DNA of 64,000 nt from the NCBI GenBank assembly GCA_023653785.1, contig JAMKCH010012738.1, positions 23,897-87,896 of the forward strand, read 5' to 3'. This DNA is from Ophioderma brevispina. Taxonomy: Eukaryota > Echinodermata > Ophiuroidea > Amphilepidida > Ophiodermatidae. Shown one piece after another: positions 43,738 through 56,928 of the stretch (positions are counted from its first letter, which is position 1; every line of letters starts with the position of its first letter). Position numbers and translations under genes: made by a program. The notes below the pieces were generated by a model, which did no database searches, was not told the origin of the DNA, and was given only the letters and a program-made list of their open reading frames with translations.

Positions 43738-44583
43738 CAGGTTTGACAACAACCTTTGGTAGTTAGTATGGACCCTATAATATCAACGCTAGTTGGTAGT
43801 ACTCTCACATTGTGGTGTCACTTTTCTTTTTCAATAGGGGCCAATTTACAGTTTACACAGGTCAAATTTTAAAATGCTCCAATCATGTTGAAATGTATGC
43901 CATATTGTCTCTAGTCCTAAGTATTCAAAAGTGTATAGTTGTACCATCTATGACCAATGGTTAGGAGTTTATCGGGTACAAATGGCTAAAATGGTAAAAA
44001 AAGGTCAATTTGTTTTGTCAGGTCCAAAATCAGAATTTTGCTGCTCCAATTTTTGTTGAAGAAAAATGATAGAGTTGTTCATCTAGCTTAATGGGTCAAA
44101 TACGTAATAGTTTGTACCATCTGCGGTGTATAGTTAACATTTTAGGCGACAAATGGTTAGGGCAAACATAATCCAATTGGTGTTTTTTTTTTTTTTTTTA
44201 AATCTTAATGCAATCTACATTTAACATAATCAAAACAATACTTGGGAGTCCTTTTACCTCAAGCAATAATTTTCAAGTATTTAAATCTAATCTATTAACT
44301 TTTAATATTGCAAGTGATAATTTAAATTTAAAAAACTTTTTAACCATTTTTACCCTTAACTCCAAAACCAGGCGTAGTGACAACTACACATTTTGAATCC
44401 TTTATATTAGAATTTACAATCGTGGCATACATTTCAATATGATTGGGGCATTTTAAAAGTTTGACCCCTGTGTGAAACTTAAATTGGCCGTATTGACAAA
44501 GTGATACTACAGTTGAGAGTACTCCGTAACCGAGCATTGATGTAAGTGTCCCTACTACCTACCAAATTTGTCAAACCTTTCTG
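43738..44583. mobile_element. Long-inverted-repeat element, family 2 copy B
   Basis: The left arm begins AGGTTTGACAACAACCTTTGG and the right arm ends as its imperfect complement. Mirrored blocks include TTGGTAG.TAGTA, GAGTACTCTC, GTATCACTTTG and AAATGC.CCAATCAT.TTGA. Arms are over 250 bp each. Internal sequence (TATAGTTGTACCATCTATGA ... GGTAAAAAAAGGTCAATTTG ... GCTCCAATTTTTGT) is related to the element at 9835-10780. Confidence 0.75.
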
Positions 44584-45265
44584 TATAGTGAGGTAAACGA
44601 TTCCTTAAATAAGGCCCGATTATTCAGCTCCTGCTCCTAAATCCATAGAACCTTATCGTTACAATTTGAAATAATGTATCTTGGCTTTTTTTATAGGGAT
44701 CTTGCGTTTGTTACATGTTCTGATGTGGTTGTTGATTAGGAGTAACTGAAGTTTTGCAATTGTCATTCTTGCTTGATATATGGACGGGTATTGTAAACTA
44801 ATTTATTAGTAAAACTCTTGTAGTTGTGCTTGCCTGTTGTAGACTTCCAGACTTGTGTTGCAATCAATAAGTTTATCGGTTTGATACATGGACGGATGAT
44901 GATTTGGTTCATCAGTGCATGCAATGTATGATGTGTATATCTTTGTATGTTACAGTTTCTCTTGTAGTTGTTGTTTTTAATGACACGTTGTGTTTTCTGC
45001 ATGGGGATTGTATTTTTGACAACATAGGCTTCTAGGGGCCTATAGGGCCGATATTTCTGTCAGGATTTTCTTTAAAATAGAAAATATATTTTGTTATCTT
45101 CAATATTATAGTGTTAAAGTTTGTTTCTTGAAATATGTTGCATATTTTATTCTTTAATGGACACAATGATGACAAAAGTCGGTAGGGATGTGTTAATTCT
45201 AATACTCACTCACTAGGATACGAGATGCAGATGCACCTCATGAGCCACTAGTAATTTTACTGCAA
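44584..45265. other. Intergenic, nothing recognised
   Basis: No supported feature. Confidence 0.4.
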
Positions 45266-45267
45266 TA

Positions 45268-45496
45268 CAGGGTGACATATCTTTTACACAAAATGGAAAG
45301 TGTATTTTCCATTTTTTAAAATTTGAGATTGTAATTATCAGGCTTTTTATTTACCATGAAGAATGGGTAATTGAACATCTTGCCTGAAAAATTGTCATTT
45401 TGTTGAGTGGTTAATGGTTTTCAGATATGGTCCATCTGAACAATAAGTAGCAAAATAGGTGTCTTCGGAGCATCATTTTTTATTTTTCTTAGGCAT
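45268..45496 (-). mobile_element. Terminal fragment of the DDE transposon seen at 2114
   Basis: Starts CAGGGTGACATATCTTTTAC after TA. It matches 2114-2340 through AAGAATGGGTAAT, CATCTT.CCTGAA, GGTTCTCA/GGTTTTCAGATATG, GAACAATAAGT and GGAGCATCATTTTT...CTTAGGCATGG. The coding part is lost. Confidence 0.75.
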
Positions 45497-46279
45497 GGAC
45501 AAGGCATGGAATCCCCCAAGTACAAATCGAGAGATCGTGTCCTACCCCTGATCTGAGTGCAGTTGCAGTGGTTGTGCTACTCGGAACTCAGAACCAATGA
45601 GCTCAGAACGACAGGTGATAATAGAGCAATTCTCGCCATTGTTTAGTTTTAGGAGGAGTATATATGATGATTTATAGAAGTGTAAACCAATGAATGAAGT
45701 GGGTAGAGCGCCTTGAACAAGGGCTACGTGTAAGTAAAAATTTGTGAAAACTGATGAAAACTTTCTTTATGTACAGTTCATGATGGCTAAAAACTGAACT
45801 TCACTGTGAAGGAATGCATGATGAATTGCAAGGAATGGTGATAAAGTAGTAGGATTTCAAAAACTGAAGATGGACGCTATAACTTAGCGTATCCAGGTAA
45901 ATACTTTGAGAAAGGAGGAGATTGATGGCACTTATAGCAGCAACAACAGGGGACTAAGTTTCTATATTTCGTCATTTGGAACTTTAGATTATTAACGTTG
46001 GGACTTGTGTCCTATGTTTAAAAACCAAACCAAAAACAGTACAGCACAGATTTTAATGTTGCAGGACTGATATACTGTACGTGACGATCAGTCTTGAGGG
46101 GATTTAGATTTCATTGAGTCCCCTATAAAGCCGCCTAAATTAGCGATTGTTCGCACTAAATCCTTGAAGCATTGCTTTGGAACTTTCAAAATGTTCCAGT
46201 TTTGTTTGTGTTTATTTCGTAGATGTTAGAAAATTGTATGATTTGTGCTCATTTTATTACCTGAAAAGTTGATCAAATA

Positions 46280-46316
<37 letters not shown>

Positions 46317-47174
46317 TGTACATTCATTGAGATGCAAATTATATGTCTCAATGCTATTGATGCTTGGAATTTACAGTGGTGTGCGCTGGAGAGGGGAGTT
46401 TCCAATGCTGGCCCGTTTTATATCAATAATCAGCCAATGCGGCCATCGTGAGGGTGTGATCCCCAAAATTATTGAGGGGTGTCTTACATGGATCGAATCC
46501 ATGGGTTCCTACGTATACTGTCACCCATGGAAGACCAGGGTATTATTAAAAGCAAAACACACATGTTCCACATGGCCCATAAGTGGTTTGTTACATGTTT
46601 TAACTGACCCTCAAAATAGTGAGTATTGAGTGAAACCTGACCCTAAATCTCTTTTACTGGTGGACTACTATCCAAATTGTAATTAACTAATGAACTACAA
46701 CTTGCTAAATTTCATAAAAAATCAAGGAAAAAGTGGTTTTGTGCATTGTAAATATCATGATACCTAACATAAAACAAGCAGCATGCCAATCATGCATGAT
46801 TGTTGAGGGTTGTGATAAAGCTATCTAAGGTGTGAAATGGCGTGGATGAGTGACCATTTCTCAATTCAGTGGTCTAAATCTGTGATATAACATAGTGTTC
46901 CCAGTAATTACAACAGTTTGTATTCAAGTGTGCTACTCCTGTCAAAGAAAGTAAACAGTTAAATGATGTCAAAACGGAAAACATGCTGCTGTTGCAATCC
47001 TATGTCTGTCCGTGTGTGCGTCTGAGGGTTGGTTACTGAGCCAAAGCTGAAGACACACATTCGAGGGTTTTGTAGGTGGTCTGGGGATCCCTTATATCAG
47101 CACGTGGAGTGACACCCATTAATATGCAGTTATTTTTCCATTGAATATTTTAAATTTTTTGATGGTTATGAATG
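45497..47174. other. Intergenic, with poly(A) at 46285-46312
   Basis: A run of about 28 A residues is the only distinctive feature. The 100-residue open frame after it (46327-46629) has no recognisable family. Confidence 0.4.
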
Positions 47175-50100
47175 CTGAAAATTTGAAAATATTTCATTTA
47201 AATGGTCCGAGGTCTGCGAAATTTTAAAAAAACGAAGACGTGTCTTTAATGGATAGAAAAATGGTGCCGATTTAATTTTACTTCAAGAGACCCCTGTGTA
47301 AAAGAGATTGAGAGGAAATGGCAAAAGAGTGGGGTGGATAAAATAATTTTTCACATGGTACACGCAATAGTAGAGGGGTTGCAATTATCTTCAGGAATGG
47401 ATGTTGTAATATTGATGTAGAGGATGTTTTCAGAGATGAAGTATGGTCGCTATTTGATTATTAAATGTGTTAAAAATGATTCAGAATTTTATTACTGAAC
47501 GAATATATAGCCCCCAAATAATGAGCAGATGCTTTCACAGATTTTTATATTCACTTAAAGAATTTGTTGGTGGACAAGGATTGGAGGGTAATAAAAAAAG
47601 ATAATGGAAGGTGATGTAATTGTATTTTGAATGCATTATTTAGAGAAAAAGGTGGAATGGAAATGTTAAAATCAAGAGGAAGGTGTTAGTATATAAATGA
47701 ATATTATGATTTGTTTGATTATGGTTGTATATGGAGATATATGCATCCACCAGATCGTAGGTACACATGGCGGCAAAATAACCTCTGGTCCAATGTAGAT
47801 TGGACTATTTTGAATCAGTAATGATATGATTGAGTATACAATCAAAACGGATTATATTTCCAGGTATCCGCTCTGACCATTCAGCAATTGTGATTTATGA
47901 ACGGACAAAAGAATTAAAGGGGTCCAGGGTCACTGAATATTTATATAATTCTTATTTGAATGATAGTGGAATTGTAATTGAAATGAAAAATAATTTGGAA
48001 ACAAGTGGCTCGGGAAAATAATTTTGGGGTAATTTGGTGAAGTGGGAGTGGATTAAATTCAATGTCAGAAATTTCTGTATTCAATATGGTAAACGGATAG
48101 AGTAAACAAAGGCGAGATAAAATGTTATAGCTACAAAAGCTTACTACTTTAGAGAAAGCACTCGACTCAAACCCCAATAATGATGTTTTGGAAAAGATTT
48201 CAATTTTAAAGGATGAAAATGGAGCAATGATGATAAAATAATGATGGCATTATTATCGTGCAAATGGTTGAGGATGGGCAGAAAAAGGTGAAAAAAGTAC
48301 GAAAGACTTACTCGGTCTTGAAAAAAGAAATAATAGAAAAAAAGCACTGTAAGAAATTATTACGAGGAGGAGGTCGAAGTTCCAGACCAAAAGAGATTTG
48401 AAAGATGCAAAGTGAATATTATGAAAAAATTTATGAGTCTAAGTTAAATATAAATGATTGTTCTGATGAACAATTTTTTAATTGTAATAGGATTCCTAAT
48501 TGTCTGAGAATGAAATGCATTTGTGTGAAGGTAAAAATTAGCCAAGCGAATGCTTCAAGCACTCAACAGATGCCCAAAAAATAAAACCCCAGGCAATGAT
48601 GGCCTTTCTTGTGAAGTGTATTTATATTTTTTGGAGCATTATTGGGGAAATCGTTAGTTGAGGTATTGCACTCGGGGTTGGCTGGGGTGAAATGTCTACA
48701 TCACATCACAGAAGAAAACAAGCTGTGATCACATTACTGGAGAAAGAAGGAAAAAAGGACAGGTGTAGATTGAAGAATTGGAGGCCCATATCATTATTAA
48801 ATGTGGACTATAAGATTGCTTCTAAGGTGTTATCAACAAGACTTTGTAAGGTTTTCCCAAGTTTAGTTCATAGAACCAAAGTGGGTGTGAGGGCAGATTT
48901 ACGGGGATTCGATTAAGACCATTCGGTATTATGGCTTTTTTTTTCAACTACATAATAGAAAAAATCTCGGTATTAGTTATTTGTGCATTTTGGAGCAAGC
49001 TTTTGACTCTTTAGAAGGGGGATTTTTGTTTAAAGCTTTGTTATGTATGAATTTTGGTCCAATTTTGTCAACTACAATTTAAAAGTTTTGTATACAAAGT
49101 AATAGTGTGTTATATGAATACCGGGTTATTTTGTATTTTAAAGTGGGGTAGAGGTTGTGCGGTCATCAAGGGGATCCATGAGCCCCTATGATTGATTTGG
49201 CGAATTGAGCTGCTTTCGTTGTTAAATTAGAGATGAACCAGAATATTAAAGGAATTTCTGTTAAAGATACCGAAATAAAGATTATTCAGTATGCTGACGA
49301 CACCCACCGTAACTTTGGAAATGAACAGTCTGTGAAAAATTTTTAAATTTTGGAAGATTTTAAAAAGTCTCAGGTTTGAAATTTAAATATCAATAAAGAA
49401 CAGTTGCTTTATGGTTGGGCTCAGAAAGATTCTGTAGGAAAAGCCTTTAATGTGGATTGGCCAAAAGAACCTATTTCATTGGGAGTTATATTTTCTTTAG
49501 AATGAGGTTGTGCTGAGAGATGTAATTTTGAACCAAAATAAAAAATTTAAAACAATCGTTAATATGTTGAGAAAACTAGGCAATTAACATTTGCTGGTAA
49601 AATCTTGTAATTAAAACTTTTGGAACTTTCCAAATTTACATATTTGGCTTCGGTATTTAGAATCGAATTAATTACCCAGGTTGAAGGGAAAATTGTATAT
49701 GATTCTTGTGGAAAGGAGGGAGGGTTTTATTAAAGAAATGCACGGATTGGTATTATACAAGTGAAGGGGGTCTAAAGTGATACATATGAAACAATGTTTT
49801 GAGGCCTCTTAAGGATTTACTGGGGTCAAAAATATATAAATACTGAAAATAATGCTGCTTGGGGAAAGTGTTTTTAGATTACTTGTATGGACTCGTTTGG
49901 TGGTAATTTAATAGTTTATGGTAATTTAAAGGCAAGCAGATAAAAAAGCATGGGATATGTCCAAGTTTTGTAGAGAAGTTGGATTGATATTTTATTTAAT
50001 TTTATCTTTTTTTAAATAATTTCCAATTTTCCACATTTGTGCGTTTAATATAATATCTGTATAAATGGGAACCCCTGTTTTTCAGACATTTGTTTTTCGG

Positions 50101-50543
50101 CCGGTATTTAATCGAGGAGTGAGTCTTCGATGGAAAAATGGGAAACTGATTCCTTTTAACTTGGATGGAGAAGAAAGGTGTCCTAAACGCCTTTTTCTGC
50201 AGGGAGAAGTTTGATTGCTGTGCCTGTACCAAAAGTTGGAAGTCGTTCTTAAAAACCGGGTGCATAGGGACGGAGAGTATAAACTCTTAAAATGAATGAT
50301 GGTAATTGTACCAAGTTTGAAAACTTGCATCCTCGGCATTTTTATCAAATCCAATAATAGAATTTTTGAGCCTCCTACATACAGATAAATATAATACCGA
50401 GTTTGATTTAAGTAAGAAGGATGGCGAAAAGATTTATATTTGGCCTTTCAAAATGCTGTCACGATGTGAACCCGCAAATTTTCAGTATAATTAAATACCA
50501 AAGGTCTTATGACAAAAAGTCGTTTGTATATGAAAGTGGTCAA
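47175..50543 (+). pseudogene. L1/Tx1-like LINE ORF2 relic (endonuclease and RT)
   Basis: Blocks appear in order on the plus strand, in changing frames. LKIFHLNGPRSAK at the start of the apurinic-type endonuclease is followed by LLQET. RYTWRQNNLWSNVDWT and FPGIRSDHSAIVIYER are the endonuclease's C-terminal S-D-H-x-x-I signature. VITLLEKEGKKDRCRLKNW and RPISLLNVDYKIASKVLSTR are the RT fingers. IQYADDT (near 49287-49304) holds the RT catalytic Asp pair. Many stops and frameshifts make it dead. The protein would nick genomic DNA and reverse-transcribe LINE RNA in place. The C-terminal end lies beyond an inserted element, at 52548-52945. Confidence 0.85.
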
Positions 50544-52547
50544 GCTTTGACTTACGTTCGTGGACAGAATGTGGAAACTTAAAGGGAAAGATATCCTACC
50601 TTAAAATACCATTTTCTAGGGTAAAAAGTTGTGTGAAAAAAACTGAATCTGAAATAAAAAATGCATAATATAACTTGAAAATTTTCCCCATAGCAACCTG
50701 TACAGGCATATTTCTGCCGTAAGTCCTCAAATTTGAGCAAAAAGCGGTCGCAAAAAAAAATAAGTCCTTCAACACTGGGACTCTCCGGGCTAAACAAATA
50801 AAACTTGCTCTAGAGGGAGGTCTTGGCTATAGCCAGTTTATATTTGTTTGGCCTTAAACCTCACAGTTTAAAGGACTTATTTTTTTGCGAAGGCCTTTAT
50901 TTTTTTCCACACCCTCGGAAATGTTAGGGGTAGGGGTAACATATTACTACTTTATTTTTTTCATACATCAACTAGTCAAGTTTTATATCACTATTTAGCT
51001 ATGAAATACTGAACAAAACAACACAAGAAGCATCGGCAATAGCTCATACCATTCGGAAGTTATGGCCTTTTTCAATCACAAAATTGGGCGAAAAATTGCA
51101 TTTTTTCCAAAATAAATTGTCACCCTGGACCGCCGACTTTTAACCCTGTACAAAACTAAAGCAATAGATTGATCCATTTAATGATTGAATTTGAATATTA
51201 CAATGTACCCCTGTCACATGATAATAAATGAATAGTCACTAATGGTAGTTTTCATGTTCTTACACTCACAGGAATTAGCAAGTCTAAATTTTTGTCACCC
51301 GAAAAGGGCCATTTTTGGCTAAAATTGGCCCAAAAACTGAAATTTGTTTCAAATTGGTGAAAAAAATGGGGTTAAGTGCCCAAAATCTGAAAATATAGAC
51401 ATTTTACCCTTTTAGAAACATAAGTAGAGGTGGGCTATAGAAGCTCAATGTTTTCAGATCACTTCGAACACAGGCTAATTTGCTGACTTTAATCAACCCT
51501 GATGATCCAACTTTCGAAGAAAAAATGAAAAAAAAGTGCGAAAACCAGGGTGCCCCATCGAAAAATCCCAAAATGGCCGCCAAATTGTCAAAAAATTTGA
51601 TTTTGACCATAACTGAATTTTTTTTGTTCAATTGCGTAATTTGGTGGCATACCCATGTTTGGGGTAATTAGGAATCATGCTATGCCCAACTTTCATCACA
51701 CCATAGCCTTTTGTTTCTTGAAAATGCCATTTTTGCTTAAAAATTGACCTCTGAGGGCTCTTTCCCATAAAATGCGCAATCCACTTCCATATGGTGATTT
51801 TAACATTCATAAAAATATAAATAATGAAATTACAAAGGCAGTTTTTTTTGTATGTATTTTTGTTTTGGTGTTTGCTGTTTTTACAACTGTAGGCTTTTTA
51901 AGGTCATAAAAATGCTTCCCATTGAAAACCACACGTAAGAAAGTTCGTTGACCCTGTACATTCCAATGGGAGGGTTTTCGTCAAATTTTAAATTAATGCC
52001 ATGGGGAAAATGGTAAGTGTTACACAGCTCTAATATACCAGAAAATGATGCAGCAACAATTCTGATGATGGCCCACAGTTAGTTAGCATTGTTAAAACTT
52101 TCAGCGCTAGTACTTTTTGGGAAGAGCCCCTCGCAGTCCAAATTTAGGCTTAAATGCAATATCGAGACAACGAAAAAAAAAAGTGTGGTGAGATAGAAAT
52201 GGCGCATTAGAATGATTCCTTGCAGGCCCAAACATGGGTATTGCCACAAAAAGGAAGGTGATAAACAAAAGCTTATCAAGTTATGGTCAAAATTGATGTT
52301 TTGGCCAATTTGGCGGCCATTTGGAATTTCGTTGGGCACCTGGTTTCGCACTTTAATTATTTTCTTCGAAAATGGGATAAGCATCAATACAGTCATCATT
52401 TTAGCCTGTGTTCGAGGTGATCTGAAACGATGACCCAATTTTGACCCTCTATAGCCCAACGCATAATTAAGTAATCAAGAATTTTGGCCGGGTTTTCACA
52501 CCAAATATTTTTTTCACACACCGTGTCCGCCAAACGTAAGTCAAAGC
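50544..52547. mobile_element. 2-kb inverted-repeat element nested in the LINE relic
   Basis: Termini GCTTTGACTTACGTTCGTGG and CCGCCAAACGTAAGTCAAAGC are inverted. Long internal arms are also mirrored: 51425-51830 against 52080-52470 (GGGCTATAGA.GCTCAA, CACTTCGAACACAGGCTAA, AAAATGGCCGCCAAATTG, CCAAACATGGGTAT). The left side has about 850 extra bp, including a hairpin. No transposase recognised. Minus-strand frames in the arms are not genes. Confidence 0.7.
50750..50905. repeat. Hairpin inside the nested element
   Basis: CGCAAAAAAAAATAAGTCCTT on the left mirrors AAGGACTTATTTTTTTGCG on the right. GGGCTAAACAAATAAAACT and AGTTTATATTTGTTTGGCC are also mirrored. Confidence 0.7.
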
Positions 52548-52945
52548 GTGAAACACTGTCATAAGATGAATATTGTCGAAGATATTCTGTGTTCTTACTG
52601 TAATTGTCAGGTAGAAACAGTCAAGCATTTAAATTATGAAGGTAGCTGTATAAAAGATCTCTGGAATGAGTTTGAACAATGGTGGATGGAAGCGAAACAT
52701 CAAATAATTATTTTAGACTATAAGTCTGTTCTGTTTGGATAGCAAACTGTAAGAACATATTCTTGAATTATTATTATTAAAAAGGACTGTGTGTGGACGC
52801 CAAAGTGGGTTCTTGTTAAGCCACTCTTGCCTATTTTAAGGTAACTATTAAATTTCATTACAAATTGGAAAAGCATATTTTTACTGAGAAAAACATGTGT
52901 AAATTTGTCTCTAAGTGAGTAGAATTCTAACTAGTTTATTGTAGA
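52548..52945 (+). pseudogene. LINE ORF2 C-terminal end (continuation of 47175-50543)
   Basis: KHCHKMNIVEDILCSYCNC, VETVKHLNYEGSCIKDLWNE and ILDYKSVLFG match the C-terminal C-x-x-C...E-x-x-x-H-L...C...W segment and the following I-L-F-G of L1/Tx1-type ORF2 proteins. In the next frame FKVTIKFHYKLEKHIFTEKN continues the tail. Position and orientation show it is the distal part of the LINE split by the 2-kb insertion. Confidence 0.75.
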
Positions 52946-54075
52946 TTATCTGTACAATTGTACATGTACAAGTATAGCGATGTAATTTTGGTACGCAAGG
53001 ACCGTTTTCGGGGTGTTGGGAATAAGCTTAGTAAGTGCTGTTCGATGAAGGAGTCCTTTTGGGCACATTTTCAATGAGGATGTTTGTGCTGTTTATGGTA
53101 TTTATTCCCATATTTGATGTACACACCTGCGCTGGATTTTTTACCTTCCCAGGACACTGTCAGATAGTCCAAAGATCAACCCACGACCATGGATAAAAGG
53201 TATTCTTTTCGTAATGTGTCATTCTATGTTTTATTGTATTTTTCTTTGTCCTTGAAGCACAGGGAATAAATATTAAAAAGAGAAAAATAAAAAAAAAAGG
53301 ATTTTCCATTACTGAAGTTAGGCCATGCGTACGCATAACTAGCCAAAACCAGGTGCACAAATCAGTCATCATGATGCTGCCATGATCAGGGTATGTTGCA
53401 ACTGACTTGTAGACATGTGTCCATGGTGTTGAATTTGAAACCAAGCAAGGAAAGAGTTCGATAAGCATGATAAGGCCCACAGTGGGGAGCCACGTGACGG
53501 TGGGGGAAAGGGGGGGGGCACAGTTCCCCTGAAAAAAATCTGAGGGGAAATCGGAAAATAAAACAAACATGGATATTCATGTTAAATCAGCCCTTTCGGA
53601 TTCTTGGCCCTGCGACGGGGAAATTTTGCTTGTGATCGGGAATATGTTGCCACCTACCAGGAAACTTTGCCCCTGTCTGTGGAACCACGTGACCGGGTTG
53701 GTTACGTCTGATGATGATTGATGGCCCCTTCTACTGCAGCTTGAGCCTTTGAAGGAATAAACCAATAAGGTTGCAGTCTGAATCTGTAGGGATAGGGGGA
53801 CAATGCATATGGAAACCTTCTTGCCAACTAATGATAAGACCGGAGTTTAGGGGAACTTGTTGTGAATGACTGAATGCACCGGGGGGGGCCTTTGGGGGGC
53901 TAGTAAAGGAAATTTCTACCATGATGAATGTTTTTAGGTGTTACTCGCATCATATAGTCCGGTCCGTACGAAAACATTCCGATAAAAAGAATGCGTCATT
54001 TGCTCGTATCGGGCTGCCTCCCTACCTGAAAAAACTTGAGTGGGATGTTGGAGGGAGGAGGGTGGATGTTGTGTG
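52946..54075. other. Intergenic, nothing recognised
   Basis: Contains short G runs at 53503-53518 and 53880-53890. The 136-residue minus-strand frame at 53160-53570 lacks recognisable motifs. Confidence 0.4.
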
Positions 54076-54673
54076 CAGTGGTATAACCAGAGGGGCCGGG
54101 CAGCTGCCCATCCCCTGTGCGGAATCTTGCCCCTCCCCTGAAAAAATTAGTGATTTTCTGCACACCTGCCACAATTTACAGGAAAAACCAAATAGGCCTA
54201 CACTGTATTATGCTATAGTCTATGATTACTAACACATTTAAAAGGTCCATAGCACGATCGCTATGGATGCCTCTCCCAGGGACCCCAGATTTTACCAGAA
54301 CGTGGTCAAAATGTCCAAAAATTTTGGTATCAGAAGAAAGCTAGATTTTCCATTACCCTTGAAATTTTAGATAAACGATGTTTGGTTGTAAGGATAAATT
54401 GAAAAAGGGCCCCATTTTGGCTCGACCAATATTAATTTTGACACAGTTACTCATGGGTCTTGCCAAAATTCGGTTTTTACCCTCGCATAAAAACGGAGTG
54501 AAATATCGCCCACGGAAACTTTACAGATGGGGTTTTGGGATGAAGTCACGATATCATGATGTAAACTTCATATACTTAAATTGGAACATCACCCCGTAAT
54601 ATGCTTCCCCCTGAAAAATATCCCCCCCCCCCCTGTTGCCCCTCTGAAAAGAAAAAAAAACTGGTTACGCCAC
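54076..54673. mobile_element. Probable hAT-like MITE (CAGTGGTATAACCAG termini)
   Basis: The left end CAGTGGTATAACCAG and right end CTGGTTACGCCAC are imperfect inverted repeats of the same type as the element at 39592-40005. CCCCTC-rich subterminal sequence is mirrored (GAGGGGCCGGGCAG, CTGTTGCCCCTC). No target duplication found. Confidence 0.55.
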
Positions 54674-55324
54674 GGAGAGCAGGAAGGTGGGATGTTGGGA
54701 GTAGAGGTGGGGGTGTTGGGAGAGGGGGCCCGGGTGGGGGTTAAGCTTACAATACAAATTTAATTATGATGAAATGTATGGTCATGTGCTCACAAAACTT
54801 GGTGGTGGGTATATAGTGGCTAGCAAAATCATTAAAAGGATTTCAAAACAACATCATTGAGAATCTGCTTGCACAACTAATACAGTTGCACTCTGGTGGT
54901 GCTTCTTGTTTTACAGCTATGCACGAAAGCAGGGAGGACTTGTGGTTCGAGAACCGCCTTGTTTGTAACAACAAACACCCTGTGTGGGGGTATTTGGTGG
55001 CCCGACTACTTTGTACACATAATGTACTTTGTCTTAGACTCAGTGTAGCTGTATATTGTTGATGTTCCCTGGAAGGTACCCACCTATCAACATTCCTATA
55101 AATTAGATAAGTGAGTTAGATTTTAAGAAGATGCCACCAAGTTATGGGGCGGGGGGGCAAACATCTGCGAGCTAAACCCTCATCTGCCTGAGCCCATTGT
55201 TTTTGTGGAAAAAAAAACCATATTTTCCTTATTCAACATCGATTCCTTTAAATTTGTAACCACAGGAGCTCACAGGATAGCTTATATGTAGAGTTCTTTC
55301 GTTGTATCAAAATAAGTACCAACA
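54674..55324. other. Intergenic, with a dispersed-repeat copy at 54880-54975
   Basis: CAGGGAGGACTTGTGGTTCG then AGAACCGCC resembles 14760-14885. Nothing else recognised. Confidence 0.45.
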
Positions 55325-55439
55325 ATTTCATTTAGTCAGGCAGCGAGGTCACTTTTATCACTAATGCGATAATTTTGCCAACTTTGATTGCACTTACATG
55401 TGTTCAAGACATTCACAAGGAATACTTTCAAATTGTCGC

Positions 55440-56000
55440 CGCAATTTCCAGTGACGTATTTGTCAACCGGGGCGCTTTTTTCAAAATGGCCGCCAAAATC
55501 ATAGAAAATTGAATAAAGTCGTAGTTGTACCACAAATACCATCTACTAGGGTCCTGTTTCTGGACTAATTTTGGTCAAATGACCGCTAGAAATGTTTAAA
55601 ACCACAAACAGTGTGTTCAGGAATGATAAAGTTTTTTTTTCAAAATGGCCGCCAAAATCATAGAAAATCTTTAAAAGCATATTGTTTACCAAATGCCATC
55701 TAATAGGGTTGGGTTTCTGGATATTTTGGCCAAGTGAACTCTAGAAATGTTTAAAATAAAAAAATTGTTGTTCAGAATGATTGACGGTTTTGTTTCCAAA
55801 ATGCCACCGAATCGTAAGAAAATTAATTAAAAGCATAATGTTTTGCGACAAAACATTTTATTACTAGTTAGTTTCTCGATGATTTTAGGCAAGTGATCCT
55901 AGAAATGTTTTCACATATAAAACGGTGTCAGGTGGTCACGGGGAATAATTGAAGGGTTCACGTTTTCTAAATGACTACCAAATTCACAACAAAAAAACTG
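55440..56000 (+). repeat. Left arm C, three ~170-bp tandem units
   Basis: Units begin at AAAATGGCCGCCAAAATCAT or variants (55484, 55642, 55797) and carry the same internal order of motifs. Confidence 0.75.
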
Positions 56001-56585
56001 ACCAAACACTGCCCAATAAAAATTTTCAAGATTACTTTAATAATGTTATTCCTTTAAAGATGTTTACGTATCAAAAATCACATCATTATTTGTAGGGGTG
56101 CTTTCTTGTAAATGGATGTTAACCCTTAACTTTCCTATACTAACGCCATACTACCACACAAGGGCTAAAGCACACGCCTAAAGGCTGCTGCAAAGTCATT
56201 TTATGTATCCCTCTCATGTTATGATGAATGCCACCTTCAATAGCACTTCGGCTAGCATATCGAAGTCCTACAAGGTCAGCTTTCAGCCTTTGAACAGCTG
56301 ACATCACAGGTTGTGGGGTGGACTCCCGGGGTGGACTGTAAAATGGGTACAAGTCAAGATTGACTGCCGTTTGCTTCAACAAAGTAGAGACATGCGTTGA
56401 AGCATTTGCCATGATGCAGAAAAAAAATCTATGGTATTCCCATCTTTGGACAGCTCTATTCGAGGACCTGTGCAAAACCCTTAAATAGTACTCAAACATT
56501 GTGACCAGTTTAATTTTTGAACAAACATATTCATCAAAAAATATTGTATACAAAACTTGGTATTGGTGCTGCGTTGTGCAGTGAT

Positions 56586-56928
56586 CATAGGCGTAAATCT
56601 CGGGGGATGGGGGGTATATATCCCCCAATATTTTGATAAGGGGGTTGGTCAATACGATCAACCCCCCATGTTGATGCCCGTTCATGTGTTTTTGACAGAA
56701 AACCTTCAATTTACCATAATAGTTTAACATTGTAAATTTCCGCTCGCTTCCGCGCATTTTGTTTCTAATTAAACAATTACATTAACGATTTTAGCTTCTA
56801 AATGGCAAAAATTTATCCGCACTTGCTAGTAATGAATCTTTTCAGCCACCCTGTTTCATTCAGAAATGTTCATCAACCCTCAACCCTCACCCCCCCCCCA
56901 CCATGTCACAAAGAGATTTACGCCACTG
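56586..56928. mobile_element. hAT-like MITE with 8-bp target duplication
   Basis: TIRs are CATAGGCGTAAATCTC and GAGATTTACGCCACTG. Target duplication is GCAGTGAT (56578-56585) against GCAGTGAC (56929-56936), one mismatch. G-rich (GGGGGATGGGG) and C-rich subterminal parts mirror each other. The 205-residue minus-strand frame crossing it is not a gene. Confidence 0.8.

Noticed and set aside
46285..46629. Processed retrogene ending in poly(A)
   Set aside because: No coding similarity upstream and no flanking duplication recognised. The open frame after the A run has no known motif.
52079..52459. 126-residue minus-strand open frame
   Set aside because: It lies in an inverted-repeat arm whose mirror arm has a different, shorter frame. 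No protein family resemblance.
53160..53570. 136-residue minus-strand hydrophobic open frame
   Set aside because: No motif, no splice context, and poly-purine runs inside. Treated as chance.
56140..56757. 205-residue minus-strand open frame
   Set aside because: It runs across the boundary of a hAT-like MITE and into unrelated DNA, with no recognisable motif.
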